A DNA stretch of 64,000 nucleotides, taken from assembly GCA_017473605.1 (NCBI GenBank), contig JAFUKM010000006.1, positions 111,801 through 175,800 on the forward strand. The letters run 5' to 3'. Below are positions 7,771 through 16,959 of this stretch, piece by piece; position 1 is the first letter of the stretch, and every line of letters starts with the position of its first letter. Origin of the DNA: Clostridia bacterium. GTDB taxonomy: Bacteria; Bacillota; Clostridia; Christensenellales; Borkfalkiaceae. The position numbers and the translations under genes are program-made. The notes beneath the pieces are model-generated. The model searched no databases, was not told where the DNA came from, and worked only from the letters and a program-made list of their open reading frames with translations.

Positions 7771-10700
7771 ATGAGAAAATTTTGGAAAAAAACAATAGTC
7801 AGCGTTCTCGGCATAGCTTTGATATCAACGGCAGTCGTCGGTGGCGTAAGCGTTGTGGAAGACGACTCGGTAAATGCTTCGGCAAGCACGACGGTAGACC
7901 AAACTTTTGACAAGAGCAATATCGTTTTAACGGTAGGCGTTATTACCGACCCGCATATCGGGTACACCAACTCCGCAGACGCTGCGGGTTTTACGAACAT
8001 AGAGAAATTACAAACGGCGCTCAGCCGTATGCAAGCGATTGGCGGCTTGGCGTCCGGTTTACAAGCGGGAAAAGCGGCGGAAGATTGCGATTTAGACGCG
8101 CTCATTTCCGCGGGCGATAACACGCAAAACGGCACGGCTGCGGAAGCGCAACAATTTATCGAAACGCTGAAAACGGCGACGAGCGGTTCGATAATGGGAG
8201 ACCACATTGCCATTGACCCTACGAAAACGCCCGTTATCGCGGCGCACGGCAACCACGACGTTTATTGGTCGGGGTGTATGGATAGGGAGACGTTTTACAA
8301 CACGTACGATGCGTTGGGTATGTACAAGTTCGATAAAGACTTGGATGCGGCAAAAAGTGGTAACCGCCACGTAGAAGTAAACGGGTATCACTTCCTTACG
8401 GTAGATATTGAAACGTACTTGCCCAATGAAAACACGCTTTCGGCAACGACGGAAACGTGGTTACAATCGAAGTTGGAAACGATATCGGCGGAAAATCCGG
8501 GAGAACCGATTTTTGTTATCAGCCACTCGCCCGCAATGAATACCATTTACGGCAGTATTTTGGCGGAAGCAGGTTACGGCGATATTACGCAAGACGATTC
8601 CACGGCAGAGTGGGGCGCGTCGGTAGCGCTGGATAATATTTTGAAAAACTATCCGCAGGTAATCAATATCAGCGGACATACGCATTACGCGAGCAATCAC
8701 GAGCTTTCGATTATGCAAACGACGTATACGAGCTTTACGCCCGGCGGTTGCGCCGATTTGGACGCCAATACGGACACGGCGGAAACGCAATCCGCAATGC
8801 CCAACCCGCGCACATATTCGCAAAGCGCGGTATTGGAAGTGGACGTGAATAATAACGTATGTATTACGCGTATTGACAATATTAAAAACACACCGATTCG
8901 CGAACAAATTATTATTCCTGCGCCCAAGGCGGATAACTCGCACTTGATACCTTACAGCTATACGCGTGGGGAAACGAACAGCGCGCCTACGTTTGCGGAC
9001 GGCGCTGCGCCGAGCATATCGGTGAGCGGCACGACGGCGACGGTTACCTATCCCAAAGCTTCGGACGACGATATGGTATACAGCTACCGTATCACGGTAA
9101 AAGACGCAAAAGGCGCTACGCTCAGTACGGTAACGACGCTTGCGCCTTGGATAGATTATCCGAATCTCGCTAATATACCCGACACGCTTTCGTATGCGTT
9201 TAGCGGCGTTTCTTACACCGCGTCCGACGTGGGCGCGATTGAAGTCGTCGCTATCGACTGTTGGGCAAAAGAAAGCGCGCCGTTATATAAATTCTATAAA
9301 GCGCCGGGCGTTGGATACGGTATTATCGACTCGGACAACACCGTTTCGGTAAGCTCGTTGGCGAACGGATACGTGCAAATCAGCGGTATGGACGCCGAGG
9401 GCGAACGCGTGTATTATAACGACCTTGTAACGCTCGACGGTTTGTCGGTATCCTTCTATTCGACGGCGGTTTCGGGGAAACAACTCGGATTCTATTTCGG
9501 TAGTCCGAGCATTGACGTGCAAAAGCCTTACTGGAACGAAACGGGCAATACGACGCAATTTGCGGCAATCAACTATCAATACCCCGGGTATGACCAAAAC
9601 CGTTTGCACTTGACCACGTATAGGACGAATACCGCCCCGAACGCAGCTTCCGTCGTGTATCCCGACGCGGATTGTACAAGTGTAAATAGTTCGGGCAATC
9701 CCACAGGCTTTCAGTTGGCTACTTCGCACGTTGCGGATTATACCGAAGGCGCGCTTATCGGGTATAACGTTACGTTTACGAGCTATAACGACTACGTTTA
9801 CGCTATCACGGTAAAGATGACGCACGGTATTATGTGGGGTAATCCGAATGCAACCAGTCCGCAGAAAAACTGTAATTACGATTTGACAACGGATACTTCC
9901 ACCGTATATCTTCCCAAATCGGCGTTAGCGGATACGGTGGACGCAAACGGCAAAGTACGTTTGTATTTTGCAAGCTTGTCTACGTCGTCTTTGTATGCAA
10001 AGGTAGAGGATAACGGCGCCCGTAACAGTAACGCGGTATACGATTACGAAGGCGCGAACCAAGGCGCGACAAACGGCGTATTCTCGGGATATTCGTATAA
10101 GAGCGCAACGCTTTCGGCAACGTATTCGGAAACGGACGACGAATATACGACGCTTGCGGGCTTTGCGGGCTATACGGCGCAAGCAACCCGTTTCGTATAT
10201 AATAGAAGAATGGCGATTGACGGTTTGTCGGTAACCATGAAATTTACTACGGGGACGGGCGTAAATGTCCGCGATGCTATGGGCTTTATCTTGACGGGCG
10301 ATAATACGGGTAACGTTTGGTACGGTTATAACTCGAATTATCCGACAATAGAGCAAGCGGCGTTCGCCGTAACCAACTGGACGAATATTTATCAAAACGG
10401 GTCGCAAGACCGTTTGCACATAAGCAATACGCACGACGACGCTTATAGTCCGATAATTTATAACCGACCATACGCAACTATCCATACGGGACTTTGCGCG
10501 TGTAAAACGGCGGATGGAAAGACGGAACAAAGTGTGTGTAGCCAAAGACATTTTGGCAATTCTACAACGCATACCTACATAGCGAATCATGAGGAAACCA
10601 ACGAATATACGATAACTTTCCGAGTGTATGACGAAAATTGGTATGCGATAGATATCGTATGCCCGAACAGAAACTCCGCTCAGCCTGCGGAAAACGGCGT

Positions 10701-12057
10701 AACGACGGTATATATGCCCACAAGTACGCTTTCGGGTATCGTAGACGAAGCTGGATACGTATACGTTATGTTTGCAGGGTTCACGAGTGGTGAAAACCCC
10801 GCGTCGTCTATGGACGTAAAGGTTACGAACGTGAAAGCGGAAGAGTGGCTGGCAAAATACGAAGAAGCGATTGTAAACGGCGCGGACGCGTTGACTTTGG
10901 CGCGTTACAGAGCGGTTGTGGCGGATACGCTGATGACGCTCCCCAACGAACAACGCCAAGCGTATAACGTACAGCTTTTGGCATTGGATGAAAAGAGAAC
11001 TGCGATTGCCGACGGCGTAAGCAAGACGATGAGCATGACCGTTTCTTCCGATTTGATTGTCAACCATTACGTATATTTGCCCGTGGCGATAGAAGCGGAG
11101 AGCATAGAAGGCACGTGGACGTACGGCGGCGAAACGGTGGAATTGACGGGTAAATCGCTTGGACGGGTAACGGAAGAATACTCGTTTGAGGACCCTGTAA
11201 CGGGAGCGACAAAAACGAGCAGTAAAACGTTTGTAAAATATGCGTTTAATATCGACGCGCTCCGTCCGCAATGTATGACGGATACAATTACGTTGGATTT
11301 CTACGCAAAAGACGGAAACGGGGAAACGCTCGTGCATACGACGGTAAGCGATTGGACGATGAAGAGCTATCTTGAAGGCTTCGTCGACGGCGACGTCGAT
11401 ACCGCGCTTGAAAAGCTTGTCGTAGACTTGCTCGATTACGGCGCGGCGGCGCAAACGTACGTGGAATACGAAACGGACGCGCTTGCAAACGCTACGTATA
11501 CGACGACGGTAGACGAAACGGCGCTTGTAGAAAACGTATCGAACGTAACCAACGTAAAAATGACGAATATCGACGGCGAAAACGAAGTGAAGTTTACTTC
11601 CGCAACCCTTACCTTGCGCGATAAAGTAATGATGCGCGCAAAGCTCGTTGTGGCAGACCTTACGGATGCGGAAACGGGAGAAGTAACGGTTAGCGGCGCA
11701 ACGTACGCGGCAGGCTTGACGGCTACGGTTACGATTGGCGGAAGGGTATACGACGCTGTAACGGGCGAAGAAGTTACCGACGGCAATACGGCGTTGACGA
11801 CTTTAAAAGCTTTGAGCACGAATTATTTGTACCTGTACGACATTATGCCTACGCAATACGACGAAACGGTAACGTTTAAGGTGTATAAAGGCGATACGTT
11901 GGTGGTTACGCTTACGTACAGCGTACACTCGTACGTGGCGAATAAATATAACGAAAAGGACGATTCGAATAACGATACGGCGAACGCGGCGTTGACCAAG
12001 GCATTGTGGGCGGTTGGTTACAGCGCGGAAGAATACCTGCTTTCGTTGAACGCTTAA
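7771..12057 (+). CDS. Large secreted calcineurin-like metallophosphoesterase, multidomain
   Basis: 1428 residues. Start ATG 7771 is fixed by AAGGAGGGG and by the signal peptide MRKFWKKTIVSVLGIALIS. Residues ~50-380 form a calcineurin-like phosphoesterase with all metal-binding motifs: D60xH62, GD116N, GN161H162D163, H252 (SHSP) and GH303TH305. Next come a fibronectin III-like domain (~410-515), two jelly-roll domains (~520-745 and ~790-1030, each with an LDGLSV core), and a C-terminal all-beta domain with LLDYGAAAQTYVEY (~1225). Unlike its paralog at 29106 it lacks the Cys-type C-terminal anchor, so it may be held by another domain or released. It probably hydrolyses phosphomonoesters or phosphodiesters outside the cell; PhoD-like teichoic acid hydrolysis is one possibility, nucleotide or phospholipid substrates are others. 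Confidence 0.85.
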   Translation: MRKFWKKTIVSVLGIALISTAVVGGVSVVEDDSVNASASTTVDQTFDKSNIVLTVGVITDPHIGYTNSADAAGFTNIEKLQTALSRMQAIGGLASGLQAGKAAEDCDLDALISAGDNTQNGTAAEAQQFIETLKTATSGSIMGDHIAIDPTKTPVIAAHGNHDVYWSGCMDRETFYNTYDALGMYKFDKDLDAAKSGNRHVEVNGYHFLTVDIETYLPNENTLSATTETWLQSKLETISAENPGEPIFVISHSPAMNTIYGSILAEAGYGDITQDDSTAEWGASVALDNILKNYPQVINISGHTHYASNHELSIMQTTYTSFTPGGCADLDANTDTAETQSAMPNPRTYSQSAVLEVDVNNNVCITRIDNIKNTPIREQIIIPAPKADNSHLIPYSYTRGETNSAPTFADGAAPSISVSGTTATVTYPKASDDDMVYSYRITVKDAKGATLSTVTTLAPWIDYPNLANIPDTLSYAFSGVSYTASDVGAIEVVAIDCWAKESAPLYKFYKAPGVGYGIIDSDNTVSVSSLANGYVQISGMDAEGERVYYNDLVTLDGLSVSFYSTAVSGKQLGFYFGSPSIDVQKPYWNETGNTTQFAAINYQYPGYDQNRLHLTTYRTNTAPNAASVVYPDADCTSVNSSGNPTGFQLATSHVADYTEGALIGYNVTFTSYNDYVYAITVKMTHGIMWGNPNATSPQKNCNYDLTTDTSTVYLPKSALADTVDANGKVRLYFASLSTSSLYAKVEDNGARNSNAVYDYEGANQGATNGVFSGYSYKSATLSATYSETDDEYTTLAGFAGYTAQATRFVYNRRMAIDGLSVTMKFTTGTGVNVRDAMGFILTGDNTGNVWYGYNSNYPTIEQAAFAVTNWTNIYQNGSQDRLHISNTHDDAYSPIIYNRPYATIHTGLCACKTADGKTEQSVCSQRHFGNSTTHTYIANHEETNEYTITFRVYDENWYAIDIVCPNRNSAQPAENGVTTVYMPTSTLSGIVDEAGYVYVMFAGFTSGENPASSMDVKVTNVKAEEWLAKYEEAIVNGADALTLARYRAVVADTLMTLPNEQRQAYNVQLLALDEKRTAIADGVSKTMSMTVSSDLIVNHYVYLPVAIEAESIEGTWTYGGETVELTGKSLGRVTEEYSFEDPVTGATKTSSKTFVKYAFNIDALRPQCMTDTITLDFYAKDGNGETLVHTTVSDWTMKSYLEGFVDGDVDTALEKLVVDLLDYGAAAQTYVEYETDALANATYTTTVDETALVENVSNVTNVKMTNIDGENEVKFTSATLTLRDKVMMRAKLVVADLTDAETGEVTVSGATYAAGLTATVTIGGRVYDAVTGEEVTDGNTALTTLKALSTNYLYLYDIMPTQYDETVTFKVYKGDTLVVTLTYSVHSYVANKYNEKDDSNNDTANAALTKALWAVGYSAEEYLLSLNA

Positions 12058-12069
12058 AGGAGAACGACA

Positions 12070-12195
12070 ATGAAAAAAGCATATACGGAAGTATCCATTG
12101 AAGTCATCACGTTTGACGAAAACGTGTATACGGACGTGGTTATCAGTTCTCCTACGCTTGAAGAGGACGAATTCGGCGATAGCGTATTCAATTAA
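12070..12195 (+). CDS. Short acidic peptide of 41 residues (clostridial MKKxYxxPxxEVIxF-like)
   Basis: ATG at 12070 follows AAAGGAGAACGAC with good spacing. The product begins MKKAYTEVSIEVITFDENVY, then VVISSP, and ends in an acidic tail. It has no signal peptide or membrane helix. Many Clostridia encode short peptides with a comparable opening (basic start, Tyr, Val/Ile-Glu-Val/Ile-Ile-x-Phe) and an Ile-Ser/Thr-Ser segment; their function is not known to me. It lies between the metallophosphoesterase and a small lipoprotein, with 12 bp on each side, so it is co-expressed. It could be a RiPP-like precursor or a small regulator, but no maturation enzyme is adjacent. Confidence 0.6.
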   Translation: MKKAYTEVSIEVITFDENVYTDVVISSPTLEEDEFGDSVFN

Positions 12196-12207
12196 ACGGA
12201 GGCGGCT

Positions 12208-12540
12208 ATGAAAAAAAGATTTACTTGGCTTCTGATTGCGCTGACAGCCTTGTGCTTGTGTTTTACCGCGGCTTGCGACGGTTGTAACGCAACGCCGCCC
12301 GACGATAGCGACCGCACGAGCACACAAGAGCCTGTTAATCCCGATGACGGCGGCAACGAAACGCCCGATGACGGCGGCAACGAAACTCCCGACGATAGTG
12401 GCAACGAAACGCCCGACGATAGCGGTAGCGAAACGCCCGACGATAGCGATAGCGGAACGACTGACGACAGTCAAGACGGCGGCAGTACGGAAGAAACAAA
12501 CCCCAATGGACCGATTGAACTTCCGGAAAAGCCCGTTTGA
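12208..12540 (+). CDS. Small repeat-rich lipoprotein with NETPDDGG linker
   Basis: 110 residues. GGAGGCGGCT precedes ATG 12208. A lipoprotein signal peptide ends FTAAC (Cys23). Nearly all of the mature protein is a low-complexity acidic stalk: four to five NETPDDGG/DSGS-type octapeptides followed by an Asn/Pro ending LPEKPV. There is no folded domain. The stalk is made of the same 24-bp repeat that links catalytic or binding domains to the C-terminal anchors of neighbouring proteins. It may be a spacer lipoprotein or a remnant whose domain was lost by recombination between repeats. The stop codon is clear and no continuing frame follows. Confidence 0.65.
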   Translation: MKKRFTWLLIALTALCLCFTAACDGCNATPPDDSDRTSTQEPVNPDDGGNETPDDGGNETPDDSGNETPDDSGSETPDDSDSGTTDDSQDGGSTEETNPNGPIELPEKPV

Positions 12541-12653
12541 GAAGTGAAATGAAGAGCCGCCGTGCAGGTGGCTACAACGAAAATAATAACCGAGAAATCG
12601 GTGGATTATAAGCATCTTGAAATTCAAAAAAATAAAAAACAGGAGGAATAAAG

Positions 12654-15600
12654 ATGAGAAAACAAAAATTGGCAAAGCTGTTGTCTTTCCTGATGGCGTT
12701 CGCTCTTATCGGCGGCGTTAGCGTTTCCGCTGTAAGCGCGTACGCAGAAACCACGGAAAGCGGCACGACAACGGAGAGCGGCACGACGGAAGAACCCGTC
12801 AGCACAATCGTAGAAGACAAAGAGTGGGCACCGTATTACTCGGATGGCGTAAGCGTTGGGTATGATACGGCAACCAACAAATCATGGTTTAGCGGGTTTA
12901 GTGCGAACGGTCAACGCGTCGGATTGGAAAGAAAGGTAAAATTGGACGGTTTGGTTGTACGTATCGGTTTTAAGGACGGGTATACGGGCGGACGTTTCGG
13001 TTTCGGTTTCGTATCTGCTCCCGATAACTATTCCGCAACGCCCGCGGGCACGGCGGAAACTGCCGGTAACCTTACGGTTGTAACGAAACAATACAACGGA
13101 CAAAACCGTATTTATCTCACGAGCGACCATAACGTGTCGATTGCAACCAACGAAGACGGTACGACGACCAATCCTTTCGGCGTAGCTACGGGTTTCGTTT
13201 CGGCAGATAACGGAAGTGCGCAAGAGTATGCAATCACTTTCAATAAGGTTTCTAACGGTGCGGACGAAACAAGTAACACCGATGACGACGTATGGACGGT
13301 TACGATTAAGATTATTACGGGCGCAACGGCAGCGGGTCAAAAGGATAACAAAACCGTTTGGTTTAATGGCGCAAACTTGAAGAGCACGAAAACGAATGCA
13401 TCCGTTTTGGACGCGAACGGCGCGTGTTATCTTTCCGCTTGGGGTTTTTCAAATACGCCTGATTTCTCCTTGCAACTTGAAACGGCGGACGATAGAGCGG
13501 TAGAAAGCGCAATGGCTGCTTACGAAACCGCGGCGGCAAAGGTTAGCAATATTTCCACGATGAAAGCGGCGGTAGAGGCGAGAAAGGCTGTTGTGGCTGT
13601 GCTCGATAATATCGGCGACAACACCATTGACGCTTATAACGCTCGTTTGGCTGCGGCGGACGCGAAATACGCTACGCTTGCGGAATCGCTCAAAGGTACG
13701 GACGCAGAATGGGTTGCTCGTGAAACGGCAACGGCGATTTACGACCCGCTTACCGAAACTTCGGCTATTTCCGTAAACGGTTGGGCGTGCGCTATGACCA
13801 ACGAAAACAAAGTGAAGCTCGACGGCTTGAAGGTTACCATGAGCTTGGCAGACGGTTGCGAGGCTTGGACGACGAACTCTCGCGTAGGTTTCGGTCTTGT
13901 AAGCGCTACGGGCGATTACGCTCCCGATAGAGCGAACGCGGCGAACGTTTTGGTTATACCCGGTCAGTACGGTAGCGGTACGCAAACGCGTATTTATCTT
14001 GCGAAAAACCACGATAGTGCCGTTTCCGCAAATATCGGTTACGCAGATACCGCGCTTACGAACAACCAAGCGTTCGGCGGTGTAGGTGCAGACCAAACGT
14101 TTGTCACGACGAACGTACCGAATATGAAAGTCAGCGCGGAATTTGCATACTTGGAAGAAGCGGGCGTTTGGTCGATGACGCTTACGCTTATCGACGGTCA
14201 AGCGTTCAGCGGGCAGGCGAGCGCGGTTACGGCGTACTTCTCCAAGGATTACGCGGATAGCGTTTTGGACGAAAACGGCGAATGCTACGTGCAAGCGTGG
14301 GGTATAAGCAACAGCGCTTCTATCGTTTACGAAATCGAGGACGACAACAGTAAAGCGTATGCGGAAGGTACGTTGCAAGCGGCTGCGGACAGCGCTATCG
14401 AAGCGTATGCAACGGCGGTTGCGTCGGTTGTGGACGTAGATACGTATAATGCGGCGCTCGCGGCGAAAGCAACCGCGCAAGAAGCGATTGCGGCGCTCCG
14501 TGACAACGACGAGCCTTTGTACAACGAAAAATTGGCGGAAGTAGACAAAGCTCTTGAAGAAAAGAAATCGGCGGTGCTTACGCCTTTGACCACGGCTTAC
14601 GCTACGGCGGAAACGGCGATGGCGGTTATCGCAGACGAAGAAACGTTGACGGCGGACGCGCTTGCTTCGGCAAAAGAAGCGGTAGCGGCGGCGAAGGCTG
14701 CGTACACGGAAGCTTCGTGGCTTCTTACCCAAGACGAAGCGGCGGAATACGCTGCGAAAGATACGGCAAACGATTATGCTATCGCGCTTGCAGAAGCGAA
14801 ATTGTACGTAATCGGTTACGAAGCGGAAATGAACGCGCTTGCGGATATCGAAGACGCAGAAGAATTGGCTACGGCGCTTACGGCGGCGCAAGAAACGAAA
14901 GCGGCGCACAGCGCAGATAAGTTTGACGGACTGGAAGAAACAGACGCAACGGCGCTTGCGGCGAGAATTACGGCTGCCGACGAAGTATTGGCAAACGTTA
15001 TGGCAAACAGCAACAAAGAAACGGTGGTAAGCGTTGCGGACGCGGCGTATGCTGCGGCGGATACGGCGGTAACGGCTCTTGCAAACGAAGAAACGTTGAC
15101 GGCGGAACTCATTGCTTCGGCAAAAGAAGCGGTAGCGGCTGCGGAAACGGCGTACGCAAGCCTTGAAAGCGTACTTACCCCCGACGAATTGGCGGTTTAT
15201 ACTGCGAAGAACGAAGCGAACGACTACGCTATCGCGCTTGCGGAAGCGAAATTGTACGTTATCGGTTACGAAGCGGAAATGAACGCGCTCGAAGCTATCG
15301 AAGATATGGCTGAAAAGACGGAAGCGATTGCCGAAGCAAAAGCGACGAAAGAAGCGCACGATGCGACGAAGTTCGACGCTTTGAACGATACGGATAAGGC
15401 AGCGCTTGTGGAAAGAATCGAAGCGGCTGACGCTACGTTGGCGACGGTTTCGGCTAACCACGAAACGGCTTTGAAGAACTATTATCTCGATGTTTTAGAA
15501 GAAAAGCTTGCGGAAGATTTGACGATTAAGGGCAACATTGACGAAGCGAAGAAAGCTTGGAACGACTTGCTTGTAAACGTAGAAATCGTAGAAGAAGACG

Positions 15601-16811
15601 GCGAAATTTACACGGATAAAGAAGCGGCTTACGCAACGCTTAAAGCGGCTTGCGAGGCATACGTAACGGCGGAAATCGAAGGCATTACGGCGGCTCTTGA
15701 AACCAAATACACCGCGCTTTCCACGTTCAACCCCGTAAAAGCAAGATTTGCGGAACTTACGGTGGACTACCTCATGGAAGAAAACACCGAAATCGCGGCG
15801 AAATACGACGAAGTGAAGCTTGCAATGGAAGCGCAACTTCTTTATTGGGTAGATAACACCAACAGAGATGAAAAACTCGAAGTAGTACAAAACGAAGAAG
15901 GTTTGTATTTCGAAAATATCGGTAAGCATCCCGCGGCGTTTAACTACAACAAACCGCTCGACCTTTCGGACGGCGCGACTGTGGTTGTGGAGATGACGGA
16001 AGCGTCCTTCCTTAACGACAGTATCGACGCGAACAATCTTACGTTCAACTTCTTGACCGCTCCCAACTCCTATAAGTCGATTGACGACGGTATCACCGTT
16101 ATGGTTTGGCTCTTCCCCGGAGTGAGCAACTTCCAAATCTATACGAAGGAACACGAAACGCAAAATCTTGCGAAGGCGGAATTCCAAACGCCTGCCAACG
16201 GTTCGGATATCACTATCACCGTGAAGTATGAAGAAAATCATTTCTTCTTTATGTACGACCAGAAAGAGCTTCCTGCTTATATCATTAACGTAAACGGCGC
16301 AGAAGTGGAAATCCTTGCGTTCGACGCAGTACTTGACGACGGTAGTACGGTTTCCGGCTTGCACGGCGCAAGAGAAGTGACGACGGGCGAGGGCACAGAC
16401 GCGGTTACGACGACGGTTGACCCGTTTGATACGGTATACTTCTCCGCTGGTTCGTATATCGACGATAATCAGGATAGAGGGCATGGTCCCAACTGCTTCA
16501 CGTTGAAGAGCGTAAACGGCGAATCTTTGGCATTGGTTAACGAAACGCCCGACGACGGCGGCAACGAAACTCCCGACGACGGCGGCAACGAAACGCCCGA
16601 CGACGGCGGTAACGAAACGCCCGACGACGGCGGTAACGAAACTCCCGACGACGGCGGTAATGAAACGCCCGACGACGGCGGTAATGAAACGCCCGACGAC
16701 GGCGACGAAGAAGAAAGCGGCTGCGGTAGCGTAGTTGGCGGCTTAGGCGTTGTTGCGGCGGCAGCGGTTGCAGGTTGTCTTGTAAAAGCGTTCAAGAAGA
16801 AGGAAGACTAA
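12654..16811 (+). CDS. Giant modular surface protein: two jelly-roll modules, helical repeats, third beta module, Cys-type anchor
   Basis: 1385 residues from ATG 12654 (AGGAGGAATAAAG upstream). Signal peptide ~1-31 (VSAYA). Residues ~54-279 and ~359-564 are two related jelly-roll-like modules, each with VKLDGL and RIYL strands. Residues ~565-1050 are Ala/Glu-rich helices containing a duplicated block (YVIGYEAEMNAL occurs twice). Residues ~1062-1285 form a beta module shared with the products at 20281 and 21619 (FNYNKPLDL, ANNLTFNFL). Then seven NETPDDGG units (16539-16706) and the anchor ESGCGS (Cys1357), hydrophobic helix, FKKKED. No catalytic residues recognised. It looks like an extended surface adhesin or glycan binder that projects binding modules away from the wall. 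Confidence 0.8.
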   Translation: MRKQKLAKLLSFLMAFALIGGVSVSAVSAYAETTESGTTTESGTTEEPVSTIVEDKEWAPYYSDGVSVGYDTATNKSWFSGFSANGQRVGLERKVKLDGLVVRIGFKDGYTGGRFGFGFVSAPDNYSATPAGTAETAGNLTVVTKQYNGQNRIYLTSDHNVSIATNEDGTTTNPFGVATGFVSADNGSAQEYAITFNKVSNGADETSNTDDDVWTVTIKIITGATAAGQKDNKTVWFNGANLKSTKTNASVLDANGACYLSAWGFSNTPDFSLQLETADDRAVESAMAAYETAAAKVSNISTMKAAVEARKAVVAVLDNIGDNTIDAYNARLAAADAKYATLAESLKGTDAEWVARETATAIYDPLTETSAISVNGWACAMTNENKVKLDGLKVTMSLADGCEAWTTNSRVGFGLVSATGDYAPDRANAANVLVIPGQYGSGTQTRIYLAKNHDSAVSANIGYADTALTNNQAFGGVGADQTFVTTNVPNMKVSAEFAYLEEAGVWSMTLTLIDGQAFSGQASAVTAYFSKDYADSVLDENGECYVQAWGISNSASIVYEIEDDNSKAYAEGTLQAAADSAIEAYATAVASVVDVDTYNAALAAKATAQEAIAALRDNDEPLYNEKLAEVDKALEEKKSAVLTPLTTAYATAETAMAVIADEETLTADALASAKEAVAAAKAAYTEASWLLTQDEAAEYAAKDTANDYAIALAEAKLYVIGYEAEMNALADIEDAEELATALTAAQETKAAHSADKFDGLEETDATALAARITAADEVLANVMANSNKETVVSVADAAYAAADTAVTALANEETLTAELIASAKEAVAAAETAYASLESVLTPDELAVYTAKNEANDYAIALAEAKLYVIGYEAEMNALEAIEDMAEKTEAIAEAKATKEAHDATKFDALNDTDKAALVERIEAADATLATVSANHETALKNYYLDVLEEKLAEDLTIKGNIDEAKKAWNDLLVNVEIVEEDGEIYTDKEAAYATLKAACEAYVTAEIEGITAALETKYTALSTFNPVKARFAELTVDYLMEENTEIAAKYDEVKLAMEAQLLYWVDNTNRDEKLEVVQNEEGLYFENIGKHPAAFNYNKPLDLSDGATVVVEMTEASFLNDSIDANNLTFNFLTAPNSYKSIDDGITVMVWLFPGVSNFQIYTKEHETQNLAKAEFQTPANGSDITITVKYEENHFFFMYDQKELPAYIINVNGAEVEILAFDAVLDDGSTVSGLHGAREVTTGEGTDAVTTTVDPFDTVYFSAGSYIDDNQDRGHGPNCFTLKSVNGESLALVNETPDDGGNETPDDGGNETPDDGGNETPDDGGNETPDDGGNETPDDGGNETPDDGDEEESGCGSVVGGLGVVAAAAVAGCLVKAFKKKED
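16539..16706 (+). repeat. Seven tandem 24-bp coding repeats (NETPDDGG)
   Basis: Seven units of 24 bp encode NETPDDG(G/D) immediately before the C-terminal anchor. Units differ only at silent positions (ACG/ACT, GGC/GGT, AAC/AAT). The same unit is found in the genes at 12208, 16960 and 20281. Confidence 0.95.
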
Positions 16812-16845
16812 CGAAAACGTTTCTTGAACGGGATTGAAGTTTAAG

Positions 16846-16879
16846 GTATGCCCTATCAAAAACAGAAGATAGGGCATAC
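16846..16879 (+). other. Perfect intercistronic hairpin
   Basis: 12-bp perfect stem (16846-16857 with 16868-16879) and a 10-nt loop. No T-run follows, so it is a poor intrinsic terminator; it may be an mRNA processing or 3'-end stabilising element between two surface-protein genes. Confidence 0.7.
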
Positions 16880-16895
16880 GGAAAAAGAGCAGTCG

Positions 16896-16924
16896 TGCGC
16901 CCGATTGAAGGGCAATCGGGCGCA
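16896..16924 (+). other. Second perfect GC-rich intercistronic hairpin
   Basis: 12-bp perfect stem (16896-16907 with 16913-16924), 5-nt loop, only 16 bp after the preceding hairpin. It lacks a T-tract and sits 35 bp upstream of the phosphodiesterase start codon. Confidence 0.7.
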
Positions 16925-16959
16925 TTATTGCGATATAGACATTAAAAGTGGAGGAAAAG

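Noticed and set aside
12549-12611. Twenty-codon open frame between the small lipoprotein and the 12654 gene
   Set aside because: No ribosome binding site (GAAGTGA upstream only), and it contains a weak hairpin; more likely untranslated spacer.
13449-15461. Very long antisense open frame (670 codons) opposite the 12654 gene
   Set aside because: It is a shadow of the repetitive, biased codon use of the plus-strand gene: Arg/Phe/Val-rich, with no ribosome binding site and no recognisable domain. Similar frames opposite 1929-3014, 9925-11454 and 29730-31583 were dropped for the same reasons.
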